A stretch of DNA of 64,000 nucleotides from Amycolatopsis vastitatis. GTDB lineage: Bacteria > Actinomycetota > Actinomycetes > Mycobacteriales > Pseudonocardiaceae. Shown here in pieces: positions 9,366-17,908 of the stretch. The stretch is from the NCBI RefSeq assembly GCF_002234595.1, contig NZ_NMUL01000010.1, positions 206,702-270,701 of the forward strand, in the 5' to 3' direction. Each line of letters begins with the position of its first letter. The stretch's first letter is position 1. The notes under the pieces were generated by a model. The model was not told the DNA's origin, did no database searches, and was given only the letters and a program-made list of their open reading frames with translations. Both the position numbers and the translations under genes were made by a program.

Positions 9366-10331
9366 TTACCGGTGGGTTCCCGCCCCGCTTACCGAGATGG
9401 TGTCGCCGGCGATTTCGGAAGGCGCCGTCGATGACCGACGCGGGGCCGGCACGGTTGCCACAGCCAGGCCCGCCAGCAGGAGACCGGCACCCGCACCCGC
9501 GGGCCACGGGAGGTGTTCGCCGAGGAAGGCGAGGCCCAGTACCGCCGCGACGAGCGGCTCGGCCAGGCTCAGCGTTCCGGCCGTCGCCGCGGTGACGTGC
9601 CGGAGTCCCGACACGAAGAGCAGGTAGCCGAATGCGGTGGCCGGGACCGCGAGCCAGCCGATCAGGGCGAGGGTGTTCGGTTCGGTGAGCCGGGACAGGT
9701 CGCCGGTGAAGGGCAGGATCATCGCGCCGCCGGAGATGAGCGTGGCGGAGACCGCGACCAGAATGGGCGCGGCGCTGTCCATGAGCCGTTTTGCCGCGAC
9801 GGTGTAGATGCCGTAGCAGATCCCGCCGGCTATCCCGAGCAGCACGCCGGTGGCGTCGATGTGGACGGTCGCGCCCGGCAGCAGCAGGAGCGCGGTGCCG
9901 GCGACCGCCGCGACGGTTCCGAACAGCCAGGGCCGGGTGAGCCGTTCGCCTCCGGCCACCCGGGCCAGGACGCCGACGGCGGGCGGCGCGACGCCCAGGG
10001 CGACGACGGTGGAGAGCGCGGCTCCGGTGCGGGCGACGGAGCTGAGGAAGGCGGCCTGGTAGGCCGCGGTCGATGCCGCGGCGAGCAGGAGCCAGCCCAG
10101 GGTGGGGCCGTGGCCGAGCGCGCGCCATCGGCCGAGGTCGCCGCGGCCGCGGGCGATGACCAGGCCGAGCAGGACGACGCCGCCGACAACGAGGCGGGCG
10201 GCGCCGAGCGCGAGTGGGCCGGCGTTCGAAGCCGCCAGGACCTGGGCCGGGCCGACCGTGCCCCACAGAACCGCGGCGCCCAGGACTGCCGCCGCGCCCC
10301 GCGCGGCGGTACTACTCATTCGTGCGGTCAT
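9366..10331 (-). CDS. EamA/DMT-superfamily exporter
   Basis: A 321-residue inner-membrane protein with about ten hydrophobic helices arranged as two EamA repeats (roughly residues 10-145 and 160-295). Conserved segments include AAVLWGTVGPAQ in repeat one and GGICYGIYTVAAKRL opening repeat two; SLAEPLVAAVLGLAFLGE near the C-terminus is the classic DMT signature. Such proteins export amino acids or other small metabolites. It is divergent from an AsnC/Lrp regulator with only 31 bp between starts. That pairing is typical for amino-acid efflux, which is the best guess here. MSSTAARG, 4 codons on, is an alternative start. Confidence 0.9.
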   Translation of the reverse strand: MTARMSSTAARGAAAVLGAAVLWGTVGPAQVLAASNAGPLALGAARLVVGGVVLLGLVIARGRGDLGRWRALGHGPTLGWLLLAAASTAAYQAAFLSSVARTGAALSTVVALGVAPPAVGVLARVAGGERLTRPWLFGTVAAVAGTALLLLPGATVHIDATGVLLGIAGGICYGIYTVAAKRLMDSAAPILVAVSATLISGGAMILPFTGDLSRLTEPNTLALIGWLAVPATAFGYLLFVSGLRHVTAATAGTLSLAEPLVAAVLGLAFLGEHLPWPAGAGAGLLLAGLAVATVPAPRRSSTAPSEIAGDTISVSGAGTHR

Positions 10332-10362
10332 GTAATCCGAAGCTAGCCGCTAGGATCCCTGG

Positions 10363-10878
10363 ATGCCCAAGCAGCCGAACTTCTCACCAGTGAATTCGGA
10401 GATCTCGAAACTTGATGCGCTCGACCTGTCGCTTCTGGGTCTGCTGCAGAACGATGCACGGCTGACCAACCGGCAGCTCGCGGCCCGTACCGGTGTGGCA
10501 CCGTCGACGTCGCTGGACCGCGTGCGTGGCCTGGTCGGGCGCGGGGTGATCGCCGGCTTCCACGCGGAGGTGGACTTGGCCGCGATCGGGCGGCCGGTCC
10601 AGGCGCTGATCGCCATCCGGATCCGGCCGCCGTCCCGGCAGCGGATCGAGGCCTTCCGGGACTGGGTTCTGACGCTGCCTGAGGTGCTCGGCCTGTTCGT
10701 GACCAGCGGGACCGAGGATTTCCTGATCCACGTCGGGGTCTCCGACACCAACGGGCTCTACGCCTTCGTGATCGACCGGCTGACCGAACGTCCGGAGGTC
10801 GCCGACGTGCGCACGTCGGTCGTGTACGAGTACGTGCGGTCACGGCCGGTCGAACCTCTTCGGAGCGAAACCGGGTAG
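10363..10878 (+). CDS. Lrp/AsnC-family regulator
   Basis: A 171-residue feast/famine regulator. The winged HTH occupies residues 15-75 (LTNRQLAARTGVAPSTSLDRVRGL is cut here to its core TNRQLAARTGVAPST). The C-terminal RAM ligand-binding domain follows (VLTLPEVLGLFVTSGTEDFL). It probably senses an amino acid and controls the divergent EamA exporter through the 31-bp shared gap. Family assignment is firm; the ligand is unknown. Confidence 0.92.
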   Translation: MPKQPNFSPVNSEISKLDALDLSLLGLLQNDARLTNRQLAARTGVAPSTSLDRVRGLVGRGVIAGFHAEVDLAAIGRPVQALIAIRIRPPSRQRIEAFRDWVLTLPEVLGLFVTSGTEDFLIHVGVSDTNGLYAFVIDRLTERPEVADVRTSVVYEYVRSRPVEPLRSETG

Positions 10879-10966
10879 CGAGCCGGCCACGGGCTTCGCC
10901 GCGGTACTCAAGGCCCCTCGACCGTCGTGGTGTTCGACGGCAACCCGGGTTTCCCGCGCGCCCGGC

Positions 10967-11452
10967 TCACGGTGCCACGGTGTCCGGCGGGGACCAGCCC
11001 GGGAGCAGCTCGACCACTTCCCCCAGCAAGCGGCGGAGCTGCCGGTAGTTCTCGTCGCCGAGTGACTGCTGGAGGTAGCCGTCGAGGTCGGCCATGAGCC
11101 GGTTGGCGCCGGCCAGTTCACCGCGGCCGCGGTCGGTGAGGTGCAGTTCCTGCACGTTGCCGTGTCGCGGGTGCGATCGGCGCTCGATCCAGCCGCGGCC
11201 GGAGAGCTTGCTCACCAGTGCGGCGATCGCCTGGGGCGTCACGCCGACGACCCGGGCCAGTTCGGCGCCGGTCAGCCCCGGTGTGACCTGGAGGTTCGCC
11301 AGTACGGCGTACAGCGACCCGGAGACACCGAGCTTGCGCAGGGGCGGCTCCTTCGTGGCCTGCAAAGCCAAGTCCGCGCGCCGCAGCAGAGACACCACGC
11401 GGCTGAGCACTTCCTGGTTCTGGGCAGCTGAGTCCTCGGTCACGATGGTCAA
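10967..11452 (-). CDS. MarR-family regulator
   Basis: About 161 residues with a winged HTH. The recognition region is GLTGAELARVVGVTPQAIAA and the wing ends RRSHPRHGNVQ, with DRGR instead of the common DPxDRR. Start choice: TTG at 11452 has AAGGTG 8 bases upstream; GTG at 11443 would remove three residues. The frame is open far upstream, but that is antisense to the hydrolase and NmrA genes and is not real. It is divergent from an alpha/beta hydrolase operon with palindromes between them, so it likely represses that operon. Confidence 0.85.
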   Translation of the reverse strand: MTIVTEDSAAQNQEVLSRVVSLLRRADLALQATKEPPLRKLGVSGSLYAVLANLQVTPGLTGAELARVVGVTPQAIAALVSKLSGRGWIERRSHPRHGNVQELHLTDRGRGELAGANRLMADLDGYLQQSLGDENYRQLRRLLGEVVELLPGWSPPDTVAP

Positions 11453-11464
11453 GAGTACGGCACC

Positions 11465-11496
11465 TTGATCCTCGATCAGACGTTGATCTGTATCAA
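11465..11496. promoter_or_regulatory. Probable MarR operator pair
   Basis: Two short palindromes lie between marR and the hydrolase: TGATC-CTC-GATCA (11466-11478) and TTGAT-CTGT-ATCAA (11483-11496). Their position just outside the marR start fits autorepression. Confidence 0.5.
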
Positions 11497-11545
11497 GAAG
11501 TTTACTACAGTGAAGATGTTGGATCGCGGACGACGGGGAAGTGCC

Positions 11546-12478
11546 ATGGACGAAACGAATCCGGAGCAGATCGACCGGATCCTGCAGCAGCTGGCCGACG
11601 CGTTCGGAGGGCAGCTCCGTTCGCCGGTGCTGCGCACGCCCGCGGACGTCGGCCTGGACTACGAGGACGTCTCGTTCCCGGCCACCGACGGAACCGCGCT
11701 CGAAGGCTGGTACATCCCGGCGGCCGGCTCCGGCGAGGTGGTCATCGCCAACCACCCCATGGGATTCACCCGCTCCGGTCTGCCCGCCGACACCGAGCCC
11801 TGGAAGTCCATCTGGAGCTCCAGCGGGAACGACTTCGCGGTGGACCTGATGCCGGACTACCGGATCCTGCACGACGCCGGGTACAACGTCCTCGCCTACG
11901 ACCTGCGCAACCACGGCCTCAGTGCCGCGGCGAACGGCGGGATCGCTTCCAGCGGCATCTACGAGGCACGCGACGTGATCGGCTCGGTGCAGTACATCAG
12001 GAACCGCCCGGACACGCGACGGATGCCGATCGGCCTGTTCAGCCGGTGCCTCGGCTGCAGCGCGACGTTCGCCGCCATGACGCAGGACCCGCGGGCGTTC
12101 GCCGGGGTGCGCTGCCTGGTCGGCCCGCAGCCGGTGACCATGAAGACCATCATGACCCGGCGCATGGGAATTCTGGGCGTGCCGGCCACCGCCATCGACG
12201 AGTTCGAGCGGCGCCTGGTCATGCGGACCGGAATCCCGTTCGCCCGGCGAGTGCCGCAGGAATGGGCGAAGGGCGTCCTCGTCCCGGCCTTCCTCTATCA
12301 GGTGCGCGACGACGTCCTGACCGTTCCCGAGGACGTGCAGGCGATGTTCGACAACATCCCGGTCGCCGACAAGAAGCTGCAGTGGATCACCGGCACCACC
12401 AGGCGCTGGGACGGCTACCTCGAATTCCAGCGTCGCCCGGAACCGGTGCTGGCCTGGTTCGCCCAGCACATGTCCTGA
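11546..12478 (+). CDS. Alpha/beta hydrolase
   Basis: About 310 residues of an alpha/beta-hydrolase fold. The segment VVIANHPMGFTRSG is in the oxyanion-loop position and LFSRCLGCSATFAAM is the nucleophile-elbow region. There the usual G-x-S-x-G is replaced by S-R-C-L-G-C, so the nucleophile may be cysteine, as in dienelactone hydrolases. A late W-I-T-G-T-T-R-R-W segment is where the catalytic histidine would be expected, but no clear histidine is seen there. The start is ATG after CGGGGAAG; the frame upstream crosses the operator. It heads an operon with an NmrA-type protein and a NIPSNAP protein. Confidence 0.75.
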   Translation: MDETNPEQIDRILQQLADAFGGQLRSPVLRTPADVGLDYEDVSFPATDGTALEGWYIPAAGSGEVVIANHPMGFTRSGLPADTEPWKSIWSSSGNDFAVDLMPDYRILHDAGYNVLAYDLRNHGLSAAANGGIASSGIYEARDVIGSVQYIRNRPDTRRMPIGLFSRCLGCSATFAAMTQDPRAFAGVRCLVGPQPVTMKTIMTRRMGILGVPATAIDEFERRLVMRTGIPFARRVPQEWAKGVLVPAFLYQVRDDVLTVPEDVQAMFDNIPVADKKLQWITGTTRRWDGYLEFQRRPEPVLAWFAQHMS

Positions 12479-12508
12479 CTTCCTCCCGCAATTCACCAGG
12501 AGATTCCC

Positions 12509-13396
12509 TTGATCGTCGTCACCGCCCCCACCGGCACCATCGGCAGTCAGGTGGTCGGCAATGTGCTCGCCGCCGGCCAGCCCGTGCGCGTCATCGTCCG
12601 CGACCCCGCCAAGCTTTCCCCGGGCGTTCGCGAGAACGTCGAAGTCGTCCGAGGGTCGCACGGAGACCCGGACGTGCTCGCCGAGGCTTTCGCCGACGCG
12701 GATGCGGTGTTCTGGCTCGTCCCGCCCGCACCGGATGCTCCCAGTGTCGAAGCCGCCTACGTCGGCTTCAGCCGGCCGGCTGCCGAAGCCATCGCCAAGT
12801 ACGACGTCGGTCACGTCGTCGGCATCTCGGCACTGGGCCGCGGTACGGACCTCGCCGAGCACGCCGGTCTGGTCACCGGCTCCTTGCACATGGACGACCT
12901 CATTGCCGGCACGGGCACGAACTACCGGGCGCTGGTCATGCCTTCGTTCATGGAAAACCTGCTGAACTCGGTCCGGGCGATCAAGACGCAGGGCCTGCTG
13001 ACGTCGGTGATCTCCGGCGACCGGAAACTGCCCACGGTCGCCTCGCGGGACATCGCGGCGATTGCCGCCAGGCTGCTGGTGGAGCGCGACTGGAGCGGGT
13101 TCGAAGAGGTCGCCGTTCTCGGCCCGGAGGAACTGTCCTTCGAGGACATGGCCGCCGTCGTCTCCGACGTCGTCGGCGAACCGATCCGGTTCGAGCAGAT
13201 CACCCCGCAAGTCCTCACGTCACGCCTGACCGGGTTCGGGATGGGTGTCCCGCTCGCCCAGGGCATGGCGGACATGATGGTCGCCAAGGACGGGGGCCTG
13301 GACAACGCCGCCGAAGCGGACCCGGCGTTCGAGACCCCCACGACCTTCCGCCAGTGGTGCGAGGACGTTTTCAAGCCGGCGTACGAGGCGGTCTGA
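12509..13396 (+). CDS. NmrA-like NAD(P)-binding protein
   Basis: A 295-residue atypical SDR of the NmrA/NAD(P)H-binding type. The nucleotide motif is TAPTGTIGSQVV at the N-terminus, where the usual GxxGxxG becomes APTGTIG. The middle and C-terminal halves (AVFWLVPPAP, SFMENLLNS, SREIAAI-like ASRDIAAIAARLL) match the family. It begins at TTG, supported by CAGGAG 6 bases upstream. Members reduce quinones or act as redox sensors. It lies 30 bases after the hydrolase and 3 bases before the NIPSNAP gene, so the three are one operon. Confidence 0.85.
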   Translation: MIVVTAPTGTIGSQVVGNVLAAGQPVRVIVRDPAKLSPGVRENVEVVRGSHGDPDVLAEAFADADAVFWLVPPAPDAPSVEAAYVGFSRPAAEAIAKYDVGHVVGISALGRGTDLAEHAGLVTGSLHMDDLIAGTGTNYRALVMPSFMENLLNSVRAIKTQGLLTSVISGDRKLPTVASRDIAAIAARLLVERDWSGFEEVAVLGPEELSFEDMAAVVSDVVGEPIRFEQITPQVLTSRLTGFGMGVPLAQGMADMMVAKDGGLDNAAEADPAFETPTTFRQWCEDVFKPAYEAV

Positions 13397-13399
13397 GCC

Positions 13400-13720
13400 A
13401 TGACCGCGTACGAGCTGCGGATCTACGAAGCCGCGACCGGGAAGATGGCTCTGCTCAAGGACGCGTTGCGGGAACTCGCCGCCCCGTTGATGGCCGAGTA
13501 CGGAATGCGGATCGCCGGACTGTGGTCGACCACCGACGACCGCGTTCTCTATTGGGTCGTCGAACACCACGGGACCGGCGACCCCGACGCGAACTGGCAC
13601 GGTTTCCACGAGGATCCGCGCTGGACGAAGGGCCTCGCCGAACGCACCAAGGGGGACTCGTTCGTCGCCGGCACGCAGAGCATCCCGTTGGCAGGAGTCG
13701 CGGGTTTCCCGCCGTGGTGA
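13400..13720 (+). CDS. NIPSNAP-family protein
   Basis: A 106-residue protein of the NIPSNAP dimeric alpha/beta-barrel family, seen in ELRIYEAATGKM at the N-terminus and the repeated W-F-H segment (NWHGFHEDPRW). In bacteria these are small cytoplasmic proteins of unclear function often beside oxidoreductases. It is the third gene of the hydrolase operon, only three bases after the NmrA stop. Confidence 0.85.
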   Translation: MTAYELRIYEAATGKMALLKDALRELAAPLMAEYGMRIAGLWSTTDDRVLYWVVEHHGTGDPDANWHGFHEDPRWTKGLAERTKGDSFVAGTQSIPLAGVAGFPPW

Positions 13721-13846
13721 GATCCGCACTCCAGCCACTTGTCAGGAACCTGTAAGGAATACTCGTTCTATTGCCGGTTCGCGATAGGGTCTGTTTGGGT
13801 GGCGGTGCACGTGAAGTACCGCGAGCCACTTCAGAATCGGAGCGGA

Positions 13847-15883
13847 ATGTCCATTCTTCCCCACGCGGCAACACGAGGCCGGCTTCGACGGCGGCACGCG
13901 GCGGCGTTGACGCTGGTCGTCTCCATGGCGCTGCTCGCCGCCGGAGGACGAGCCGGCGCGGCGTCCGTGCCGTCCAGAGTCACGTTGCCCAGCCCGAACC
14001 CGGCAGACCTGGCCGGCACGAGCAAGCCGCTCGACGCCGCACAGGTCCTCAACCTCCGCGTGTACCTGGCTGACCGGCCCGGTGTCGCGCCCCTCGCGGC
14101 GGCCGTGTCCGACCCGGATTCGCCGGTATACGGGCACTACCTCACGCCGCACGAGTTCCAGCGGCTGTTCGGGCCGGCTGCCGGCCAGGTCACCGCGGTG
14201 CGCGACTGGCTGACCGGCCAGGGCATCACCGTCACCGCGAGCACCGCCCACTACCTCGCCGTCACCACCACCGCCGGCACGTTCGACAATGCGTTCGCCA
14301 CCCAGGTCAGCGAATACGACACACCCCGTCCGTTCGGTGGCCCCTACCGCCGGGTCGCCCTGACCGGTGACCTCTCGGTGCCCGCCGAACTCGGGCCGGA
14401 CATCCTGAGCGTCACCGGCTTCAACGAAACGACGCTGCCGCGGGCCACCGGTTCCGCCGCTTCCGCGGCCGTGCGCACCGCGCGGGCCGTGAACGCCCCG
14501 GTCGCTCCTTGTTCGCATTACTGGGCAGAGCACACGGTGTCCATCCCCGAGGCGTACGGGCAAACCACCGCGCCCACCCCGATCTGCGGGTACACCCCGC
14601 AACAGATCCGGCACGCCTACGGGCTGGACACGAGCCCGTACACCGGTAAGGGCGCCACTGTGGCCGTCGTTCTGGACGACCGCAATCCCGACCTGCCCGG
14701 GGACGCGAACCGGTTCTTCGCCGACCACGGCCTCCCCGGATTCGCCCCCGGCCAGTACACCGAGGAGGACGTGAGCCCGCCGTCGTCGTCCCATTGTTTC
14801 GATTCGTCCGCCCGTGGTCCCGCGCACGCGAACGGGCCTGGCGGCCTGGTCGGGCAGTGGGTCGAATCGGCCATCGACATCGAGGCGGTGCACCTGGCCG
14901 CGCCGGACGCGAAACTGGTCTACGTCGGCATGGACTGTGTGGCGTCGTCGTCCGGGCCCGGGTCCGACTTTCTCCGCAACGGCCTCGACGGGGTCACCAA
15001 GGTGGTGGACGAGCGGCTCGCGGACGTCGCGTCGGGATCGTGGAGCCTCGGCGAAGAAAACTACGGACCGGCGGATCTGCTGGTATGGGACGCGATCCTG
15101 GAACAGGGCGCCGTGGAGGGAATCGGCTTCGATTTCAGCTCCGGCGACAACGGTGACGCTCTCACCGGCAATCCGGTTCACGTGCCCTTTCCCGCGGACG
15201 ACCCCTGGGCCACCCAGGTCGGTGGCACCAGCCTGGCCCTCGGCGCCGACGGCTCGATCGTCGGTGACTACGCCTGGGGTCAGCACCGCACCCCGTTGAA
15301 CGCGGCGGGAACGGGCTACGAGCAGCCGCCGCCGGGAGACTTCTCCCAGGGCTCCGGCGGTGGCGTCAGCACCCACTACGCGCAGCCGCACTACCAAAAG
15401 CCCGCGGTGCCGGCCGCGCTGAGCACTCTCGACGGCATTCAGCGGCCCGGCCGCGCCGGCCCGGACATCTCCCTCGACGCGGGCATCCAGATCCTGGTCG
15501 GTTACACCGGGTCGATCACCGAGGGCCAGTACGGCGAAGCCGCCCAAGGTGGTGGCACCAGCCTGTCAGCGCCATTGCTGGCCGGCGTCGAAGCCGATGT
15601 CATCCAGGCAGCCGGACATCCACTGGGCTTCGTCAACCCGCTGCTGTACAGCGCGCGCGGCACCGGGGCGATCCGCGACATCCTGCCGGTCGACCCGGCC
15701 CACCCACCGGTGGAGTTCGGCGCCCCCGAGCAACAGTCTTCCGACAACGCCACGCTGATCACCGAAGGGGAGGACGGTGTACTGCAGGCGGCCCCCGGCT
15801 ATGACGACGCCACCGGACTGGGGGCGCCCTCGCCGACGTTCATCGCCGAACTCGGCGAGCTGTCCGTGGACAGAAGAAAATAG
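13847..15883 (+). CDS. Secreted sedolisin-type serine-carboxyl protease (S53)
   Basis: A 678-residue preproprotease. A signal peptide (basic RGRLRRRH, then a hydrophobic run ending GGRAGA) precedes an S53 activation domain (PVYGHYLTPHEFQRLFGP) of about 180 residues. The catalytic domain carries the sedolisin triad: Glu340 and Asp344 in WVESAIDIE and Ser572 in GGTSLSAP. SSGDNGD supplies the oxyanion aspartate. The C-terminal D-D-A-T-G-L-G-A-P segment belongs to the calcium site. Such enzymes are active at acid pH and degrade proteins outside the cell. The ATG is preceded by CGGAG. No regulator or partner gene is adjacent. Confidence 0.93.
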   Translation: MSILPHAATRGRLRRRHAAALTLVVSMALLAAGGRAGAASVPSRVTLPSPNPADLAGTSKPLDAAQVLNLRVYLADRPGVAPLAAAVSDPDSPVYGHYLTPHEFQRLFGPAAGQVTAVRDWLTGQGITVTASTAHYLAVTTTAGTFDNAFATQVSEYDTPRPFGGPYRRVALTGDLSVPAELGPDILSVTGFNETTLPRATGSAASAAVRTARAVNAPVAPCSHYWAEHTVSIPEAYGQTTAPTPICGYTPQQIRHAYGLDTSPYTGKGATVAVVLDDRNPDLPGDANRFFADHGLPGFAPGQYTEEDVSPPSSSHCFDSSARGPAHANGPGGLVGQWVESAIDIEAVHLAAPDAKLVYVGMDCVASSSGPGSDFLRNGLDGVTKVVDERLADVASGSWSLGEENYGPADLLVWDAILEQGAVEGIGFDFSSGDNGDALTGNPVHVPFPADDPWATQVGGTSLALGADGSIVGDYAWGQHRTPLNAAGTGYEQPPPGDFSQGSGGGVSTHYAQPHYQKPAVPAALSTLDGIQRPGRAGPDISLDAGIQILVGYTGSITEGQYGEAAQGGGTSLSAPLLAGVEADVIQAAGHPLGFVNPLLYSARGTGAIRDILPVDPAHPPVEFGAPEQQSSDNATLITEGEDGVLQAAPGYDDATGLGAPSPTFIAELGELSVDRRK

Positions 15884-15972
15884 CGCGGGGCCGGCCGAGC
15901 CGGCTGGTGGCGCATGTGGACGGTCGGGAAAGATCGGCGGCTCTGGGCCGATTTGTCCTCAAGGGAATGCGG

Positions 15973-17511
15973 ATGCAGGGGTTTGGTGTGGAGAGCTTTG
16001 ATTTTGTGATCGTGGGCGGCGGGACGGCGGGCTGCGTGCTGGCGGGCCGCCTGTCCGAGGATCCCGGCGTTTCGGTGCTCCTGCTGGAGGCCGGCGCGGC
16101 TACGCCGCCGATCGGCGCGGACGACCCGCAGGCTTGGTTGTCACTCGTGAGATCCTCGGCTGCTACGGGCGGCGTCGCGCAGGGCGAGTCGATCGCCGGC
16201 TCCACGGATCCGATCCCACGGGGCCGGGTGCTGGGCGGTTCCTCGGCGATCAACGGGATGATTTTCGCCCGCGGCCACAGGTCCAGTTATGACCGGTGGG
16301 CCGAGGAAGGCGCCACAGGCTGGGGGTACACCGACCTGTTGCCGTATTTCATGCGCACCGAGAGCGCCCCGGGCCGCGATCCCGCGATCCGCGGCATGAC
16401 CGGGCCGCTCGCGGTTGCTCCCGCGAGTACGCCGGGACCGGTGTTCGAGGCCAGTCTGGAAGCAGCCGAAGAAGCGGGCCATCGCCGGGCGGGCGATATC
16501 AGCGGCGGGCTGGAGGAAGGCTTCGGCTGGCCGGACCTGAACATTGTCGCGGGCAGGCGCCAGAACGCCGTCGACGCCTACCTCGCGCCGGCCGCCGGCC
16601 GCCGCAACCTTCGGGTGGTGACGGGGGCCCTCGTCCACCGTCTCCTGGTCAACCGAGGCCGCTGCGACGGCGTCGAGTACAGCGTGGGCACCGAACTGGT
16701 CCAAACCAGGTGCACCGGCGAAGTGGTGCTCGCCGCGGGGGCCATCGGCTCGCCCCCACTGTTGCAGCGCTCCGGAATCGGTGCTGCCGACGTGGTCCGT
16801 CCACATGGCATCCCGGTGGTCGAGGACTTGCCCGGCGTCGGGGAAAACCTGCAAGACCACCCGACCGTCAGCATCGTCCATCTCCCCGGTCAGCCGATGC
16901 CGATGGCCAGGAACAATCGCCTGGAGGCACTGGGGCTGCTCCGAAGCGACCCGGAGGTGGGCAGCCCGGACCTGCAGGTCGCGTTCGGCGACATCCCGGT
17001 GCCCTCCTCGCACGGCGGCGAGCCGGAGACGATCCTCGTGGTCCTGACCTCGCTGATGCAGCCCTTCAGTCGCGGGTCAGTCCGCCTCGCCGGCGCCGAC
17101 CCGGCCGTCGCTCCCGTGGTCGTCCCACGCTATCTGGCCGATTCCCGCGACCTCGAGGCCATCGCCAAGGGCCTCGAGATCGCCCGGGACATCTGTCGTA
17201 CCACAGCCTCGAAGCCCTGGTACGCAACGGAAGTCGTGCCCGGACCCGACGTCGGCGGCGACGCGGCGCTGCGTGCCTACGCCGCCGCATCGGTGTCCAC
17301 CTACTACCACCCGGTAGGCACCTGCCGCATCGGAACCGACGCCATGGCCGTGGTCGACCCTGAACTGCGTGTCCACGGCATCCTCGGGCTGCGGGTCGCT
17401 GACGCCTCGGTGATGCCGTCGATCGTGTCCGCCAACACCAACGCCACCGTCTATGCCATCGCCGAGCGGGCGTCGGAACTGATACAGGCGGCCTATCGCA
17501 GCGGGTCATAA
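15973..17511 (+). CDS. GMC-family FAD-dependent oxidoreductase
   Basis: About 512 residues, normal for glucose-methanol-choline oxidoreductases. The FAD-binding motif is VGGGTAGCVLAGRLSE at the N-terminus. GMC signature 1 is GRVLGGSSAINGMIFARG; signature 2 is GAIGSPPLLQRSGIG. The active-site histidine lies in YYHPVGTCRIG, and SANTNATVYAIAERA supplies the second active-site residue. It oxidises an alcohol (choline, aryl alcohol or sugar) to the carbonyl. AAGGGA sits six bases before ATG 15973; ATG 15967 is too close. It stands alone after the protease gene. Confidence 0.92.
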   Translation: MQGFGVESFDFVIVGGGTAGCVLAGRLSEDPGVSVLLLEAGAATPPIGADDPQAWLSLVRSSAATGGVAQGESIAGSTDPIPRGRVLGGSSAINGMIFARGHRSSYDRWAEEGATGWGYTDLLPYFMRTESAPGRDPAIRGMTGPLAVAPASTPGPVFEASLEAAEEAGHRRAGDISGGLEEGFGWPDLNIVAGRRQNAVDAYLAPAAGRRNLRVVTGALVHRLLVNRGRCDGVEYSVGTELVQTRCTGEVVLAAGAIGSPPLLQRSGIGAADVVRPHGIPVVEDLPGVGENLQDHPTVSIVHLPGQPMPMARNNRLEALGLLRSDPEVGSPDLQVAFGDIPVPSSHGGEPETILVVLTSLMQPFSRGSVRLAGADPAVAPVVVPRYLADSRDLEAIAKGLEIARDICRTTASKPWYATEVVPGPDVGGDAALRAYAAASVSTYYHPVGTCRIGTDAMAVVDPELRVHGILGLRVADASVMPSIVSANTNATVYAIAERASELIQAAYRSGS

Positions 17512-17583
17512 GCGCCCGGATCGGATCGGCCCAGTCGCGGCAGGCGCTCGGCTTCCACCTCCGCGGTGGCCGCCGCGATGCGG

Positions 17584-17877
17584 TCAGTCGATGCCTTCGA
17601 CGATGCGGAAGTCGCGCTCGACGCCGTCGGACAGGGCGACCAGCGCCTCCTGGTAGGCCGCACTTTCGCGCGCCGCGACGGCCTGCTCGAAGCTGTCGAA
17701 CTCGATCAGGATGGTGCGCTCGGCGATTCCGGCGTCGTGCGCCACGACCCGACCGCCACGGACGAGGACCCGACCGCCCCCGGCCTTGACGGCCGGAGCG
17801 GCCAGCTTGTTGTAAGCAGCCAGCTTTTCAGGGTCGGAAATGGTGCGGTAGACGCTGACCCAGTAGCCCTTGGGCAT
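17584..17877 (-). CDS. DUF1330 family protein
   Basis: A 97-residue protein of the DUF1330 ferredoxin-like fold: KGYWVSVYRTISDPEKLAAY at the N-terminus and the conserved ILIEFDSFEQAVAARES segment. Biochemical role unknown. GGAGG precedes the ATG. It starts 31 bases after the MFS stop and so is the last gene of a marR-MFS-DUF1330 operon. Confidence 0.85.
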   Translation of the reverse strand: MPKGYWVSVYRTISDPEKLAAYNKLAAPAVKAGGGRVLVRGGRVVAHDAGIAERTILIEFDSFEQAVAARESAAYQEALVALSDGVERDFRIVEGID

Positions 17878-17908
17878 GGAACCTCCAGTGTGGGGATGTA
17901 CATCTGAC

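Noticed and set aside
10967..13210. A long minus-strand frame extending marR upstream
   Set aside because: It is antisense to the hydrolase and NmrA genes; the RBS and divergent operators place the marR start near 11452.
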